Source of the DNA: Eonycteris spelaea
Lineage: Eukaryota > Chordata > Mammalia > Chiroptera > Pteropodidae
DNA length: 64,000 bases
Assembly (NCBI GenBank): GCA_003508835.1
Contig: PUFA01000182.1
Coordinates: forward strand, 3,100,001-3,164,000
Direction: 5' to 3'
Positions 59,880 to 64,000 of this stretch are shown in pieces. The notes under the pieces were generated by a model that saw only the letters and a list, made by a program, of their open reading frames with translations, had not been told where the DNA came from and made no database searches. Both the position numbers and the translations under genes were made by a program. Positions within the stretch are counted from its first letter, which is position 1. Each line of letters begins with the position of its first letter.

Positions 59880-62400
59880 GTGTGTGTGACTTTGTCTCGG
59901 CCGGGGGTGGTGGGTTTGACACCCTGGGGCCCTGTGTCCCCTGTGAGGTAGAGCAGCAGCCTTGGGGGTGGCCCGCAGTAAATGGAAGTCGGGGGGGGGG
60001 GGCACAGCCGGTGGGGTTAGGCCGGGTGGTGGGCTGAGGCTCAGGGCTGGTCTTCAAGAGGATGGGAGGGACAGCAGGTTAGGGATGGTGTCCGTGGCTC
60101 CTGGGCCAGCCTGCGCTACTGGACAGACACCTGGCGTCTTGTTGGGTTTCAGCCTGTGACTCTGCCCTGTGAGCTCCTGGCCCTGCCCCAGCCAGGCTGG
60201 GAAGGGGCGGGTCCTGCCTGCTCCCACAGAGTTCCCTCCCTTGAGCTGGCCTGGCCTGTGGGTGGCCCTGGTTGGCTGGGTGCCCAATCCCCAGTGGTGC
60301 TGGCACCTCCTTGGCACCCAGGAGCCTGGGCCAGCCCCAGATGGGGTGGGACATCTAGGCGTGGCCAGCCTGGGTCCTGGTTGGCTTCAGTGCTGGCTCA
60401 CCTCCTCCCTTTTGCAGCCCAGATTGGGGTCTCCTTGCTCTCCCCAGGCCTGAGTGGGGCTGGCAGGGGATTCCAGGAGGATGACTGTGAGAGCCTGGGT
60501 CTTCCTCTGTGTCACTGGCTGCCAGGAGATGACAGGGAAGCCACCCCTGGGCGTGTCAGCACGGACGGGCTATGCACTCACAGTCCCGTGCAAGTGACTG
60601 TCCTCCATGGCTGAGTCTGAGGCGTTGTGCGGTGCAACACGGTTGTGCAGGGGCCTCCAGGCGAGCTCATGGCGCTGGGGGATACGTTGGACCTCCTTAC
60701 TCTGGCTGATGAGGCCCAAGCAGCAGGACCCCCAGCCCAGATAAGGCTGTCCACCATGGGCGTCACAGGCGTATCCCACCCCCACCGCCGGCTCAGAGCC
60801 TAGGCTTAAGAGTTCCTGGCTAGCCCAGGTGCTATAAATAAGATTGGGAAGGAATGAGACAGATCTTCACAAGCCCCTGCACCGGGGCCCCTCCGCACTA
60901 GGGATCCCCTGCAGGTACCCCCACATTCTGAGAGGCCTCAGCCTGTACCTGGGGGGAAAAGCTGGGTGCCATGAAAGACGGCAGCCTTGGTGACACCCTT
61001 CCCTGATGGGCTGCACAGAGCTGGCTGAGCCGCGACCTGGGGCAGGACACAGCCAGGAACCAGAAGCAAGGACATCCTCCTCATGGCAGGCCCGGGCAAG
61101 GAGGGGGTCCCTGGCACATGCGTGCTCACACGCGGTTCGATGTGGCGTGCAAACCACTCTGAACAGAAAGATGGAAGCAGGTTGACCAGCACCTTTATTA
61201 GCATGGACCTGAGAATGACCCCCAAGGACATGATCCAAGGGGCGCAGCCCGGTCAGGGACCAGCCTGAGATTACACAGCCTCGCCCACCCCAGCAGCAGC
61301 ACCCCCACCCAAGGGGGCCACCTAGCCCGCCCCTCCAGATGCTCTGGCCTCAGCTCCACGTCCTCTGCCACCTCTATGCTCCCTCTGCATTCCTGAACCC
61401 CAGCCTCAGAGAACCTCCCTCCTGACAACCCAGCCACCTGGGGATGGGGGCAGGAACACAACCCTGGGAGGGGTGCCCAGGGCGAGGGTGGGGTGGAGGT
61501 GGTCAGGCCAGATAAAGGAAGAAAACAGATAAGTAGGCGGGGTGGGTGAGTAGTACCTGGGGTCTCCCGAGGAGAGGGAGCCAGAGGAAGGAGCGCCCGC
61601 CCCCAAGCAGTCATCCTCAGAAAACCCCCCACCCAGGGTAATCTGAAGGAAGAAACAACTTGCTACGTTCCCCATGTTCAGCCTCAGTTTCCTCATCTGT
61701 GGAATGGGTGCTGGAGGGTGTGCCTGCCCCACAGGCTGGGCGCCAGCCTCTGAGTTCACGGTAATGAGAGATGACAGCATCACCTGTGGAGGTGAGGGGC
61801 CCCCCAGTGCAGGCTAGAGTGAGCCCTTCCACCCCACAGCCACCCGCAGGCTCCAGAGGCCAGTAACCTCCAGAGGTCACCCAGCGCGTGGTGCGCGGTG
61901 ACTGGCTGCACAAGGCAGGCCTGGCGCTGGTTAATCGCTCCATAAATGCCATCTGAGGTCACTGTTAAGAGATGCAGGAGGTTGCCTGCCCGGGCAGTTG
62001 GCCGGGGCACCCCCACTCCAGGCAGGTGACTGCAGCTTGTTTTCCTGGACCTCGGCCACTGACTCAGGCTCCCTTTCCTGCCCCCCCCACTCGGGCGCCC
62101 CCAGGCGGAAGCAAAGGGCCTGGGGCGGCAGGAAAGGGGCGGAGCAAGGTACCAGCAGCGTACCCTGAAACGCCGTCCCAGGGGTCCGAGTAGAGGTGCG
62201 CCCGAGTCGTCGGCTCCTCCGACCCCGACCCCGAGTTCAGCGGCATTCAAGGAGCGCCCTCGTTTACAGGGCGAGTGGCCCGGACCGGGCAGCGCCCCAA
62301 GGCCCTGGCCAGCAGGCAGGGGCGGGGGCCAGCGTGCGTCACCGCCCGCCTGGCCCCCCGCCCCTGCCCGCCCAAACTCCACCCCAGGGAAGGCGGTGCG
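59880..62400. other. ATP5F1D-MIDN intergenic region
   Basis: No gene recognised. A clear TATA-type word CTATAAATAAG (TATAAATA at 60833-60840) and a minus-strand AATAAA (plus-strand TTTATT at 61194-61199) are isolated, with no coding frame I can support between them. The rest is unique GC-rich sequence without visible repeats. Confidence 0.5.
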
Positions 62401-62510
62401 GATAAAGGCTCCGGGCCGCCCTCTCGGCCCCAGACCTACCCCGACACTGAGCTCTCGTCCAGGACGTGTGCACACTCCGGACTGCTGGGAGCTCGGACTG
62501 GCCGCGTGGG
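62400..62510 (+). promoter_or_regulatory. Candidate upstream promoter and noncoding first exon (MIDN?)
   Basis: A GATAAAGG TATA-like word at 62401-62408 follows CCCAGGGAAGGCGG. About 100 bases later CGTGGG is followed by a strong GTGAGT donor at 62511-62516. A good acceptor, a long pyrimidine run then CCCCAG, lies at 63704. Together they could form a spliced 5' leader of the next gene to the right, expected to be MIDN. This is inference from signals only. Confidence 0.35.
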
Positions 62511-63539
62511 GTGAGTTGTGGGCAAGACCTTGCGGGCCAAGGAGAGGTTCCCCACTCTAGGCTCCCGAGGGTGTCCCACTTTTCTTTGTTCTTGGGTCAG
62601 GCAGGGTTCGGGGTGTCTCCAGACCTGAAGACCCCTCAGGGCGTGGAAAGGGAAAGGGCGAGGCGCAGCCAGCACCTCCTGGCAGGGACCTTAGCCCCCG
62701 CCCCGCCCCCGGGCACTCCCCTCCCCCGAGTGACCTTGAGGTAGTTGCGGTTCCAGCCTCAGTTTCCCTGGCTGTGCGGCCCCAGTGTCCTGCTTTAGAG
62801 GCGTCGCACTCCTAGCATGGCTCTCCCCAAGCCCGCAGTCGGTCGGCCTCTCCTCTGCCCCAGGCAGCCTCGGCGCCCCTCCTCCTCGAGACTCCGGGCA
62901 GCGCTCCCGGGCGGGCCGGCAGAGGGCGCGCCGGCGCTGCTGACTCACCGCAGTCCCGAGCGGAGCGGCGCGCGAAGGCGCAGCCAGGGACGCCGCGTCA
63001 CGTCACAGCTCGGGCGGGTGCGACTCGGGAAGCGGGCCCGGCCCGTGGGCCGGGGGTGGACGCGATGTGGCACCGGCGCGGGAGGGGCCCCCCAGCACCG
63101 GCCACGTCACCGAGATGCAGGCTTCGCCCTCAGCGCCACCTCTCTCCGGGACCTTGCGCCCCGGGATAGGGTCGCCCGTCGGAACGACCCTTGAGTGAGC
63201 TGCCAAGCCAGGCTCCGGGCACGAGGCACGGGGATTGCCTCGCGCTTCCGCTCGCAGTGGCTTCCCGGAGGGGCGCGGTGGGAGGCCCCGACGTTTCTGG
63301 CCTCTACCGGTGCGGGTACAATGCCTGCCCCCACGCCGCGCCTCAAAGAGCCCGGGTCCCGCACCCTCCTGGCCCGCTCGCCCTTTGTTGCGGGCGCGGG
63401 GCCTTATGAATGGCCCCGGCGCGGGCGGGGGACCGGGGCCGGCCTCAGCGGCGCCAGCCCCGCCCCCGCCGCGCTCCCCTTGGCCACTGGTCCGGGGGCG
63501 GGACGAGGGGCGGGCCCGGCGGCCACGTGGGGCAGGGCC

Positions 63540-64000
63540 GCAGCGGCCCCCATTGGCCGACCCGTGCGGCCGGCTGGGCGTTCGGCGCGCGTCGATTGGC
63601 CGGCGTGAGGCCGGCGGAGTAAGTAGTGAATGGGAGGGGGCGGCAGCCCGCCCCAGGAACGTTGATACATTATAACTTTTTTTTCTTGTTACTTTCACCC
63701 CCAGATCCTCCGAGCCGCGGTGGCTGCGGCTGTTGCTAAGGGAGGGGACGCGCCGGGAAGCGCGGCCCGAGCGGCAGACCGCACTGATCGCGGCTGGCCA
63801 GTGGCGCCCCCTCCTCCGGGACCCTCCCTCGCAACCGCCGCCCCTGAAAGGAGCCGCGAGTGCAGTCCCCACCCCTGGAAGGCGCCCCGACGAGTCGACG
63901 CGACCCCGGAGCGCCACTCAGATTTTTGATTTCCGATTCTTCATCCGCTTCTGGGACCTTCACGAAGGGGACGCGCGCTGCTTCCCCGACCCTAGGGGCT
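63540..64000 (+). promoter_or_regulatory. MIDN: MIDN 5' region: CpG promoter and ATG-free leader
   Basis: Two inverted CCAAT boxes (ATTGG at 63552-63556 and 63595-63599), a CACGTG E-box at 63524-63529, GC boxes and a CATTATAAC TATA-like word at 63669-63677 precede the pyrimidine-rich CCCCAG at 63701-63704. From 63705 to the right edge there is no ATG at all, as expected of an untranslated leader. By position, directly after ATP5F1D on the same strand, the gene should be MIDN (midnolin), but no MIDN coding sequence is inside the window. Confidence 0.45.

Noticed and set aside
60867..61238. Small secreted protein gene on the minus strand (signal-peptide-like start MRRMSLLLVPGC near 61080)
   Set aside because: No splice partners, no homologue I recognise and no known gene between ATP5F1D and MIDN in mammals; the poly(A)-like word at 61194 is not positioned to end it.

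Overview
This is nuclear DNA of a placental mammal: GT-AG introns, CpG-island promoters, AATAAA sites, decayed LINE-1, L2-like and MER5A-like repeats, and no bacterial features. The genes are those of the human 19p13.3 neighbourhood. A tRNA/5S-rRNA compound SINE at 26882-27078 resembles the 5S-derived SINEs described in fruit bats, so a pteropodid bat is my best guess at the host, with modest confidence.

Layout. 1-20690: DAZAP1 (+), from inside intron 1 to its poly(A) site. 23245-24872: RPS15 (+), complete, with a 5'TOP promoter. 24873-31860: a 7-kb gene-free island of LINE, SINE and LTR-like debris. 31863-47290: STK11/LKB1 (+), with an array of CCAAT boxes, a U12-type AT-AC intron 2 and the alternative short-isoform exon. 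47992-55180: CBARP (-), tail to tail with STK11. 57684-59870: ATP5F1D (+). 62400-64000: promoter and untranslated leader, probably of MIDN (+), whose coding part lies beyond the right edge.

The genes are unrelated housekeeping or signalling genes sharing a GC-rich domain: RNA binding (DAZAP1), small ribosomal subunit (RPS15), master kinase of the AMPK family (STK11), a negative regulator of voltage-gated calcium channels (CBARP) and the F1 delta subunit (ATP5F1D). As I recall human gene order, STK11-CBARP-ATP5F1D-MIDN lies some 150-200 kb on the telomeric side of DAZAP1-RPS15, and RPS15 is followed by APC2. Here RPS15 is followed directly by STK11, so the repeat island marks either a rearrangement breakpoint or an assembly join.

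Quality caution. The literal sequence breaks the reading frames of RPS15, STK11 and CBARP and scrambles part of DAZAP1 by single-base changes, nearly all of them one base lost from a short G/C run. Splice sites and amino-acid conservation are otherwise intact and ATP5F1D is clean, so I read these as base-calling or assembly indels, not pseudogenes. Coordinates refer to the sequence as given.
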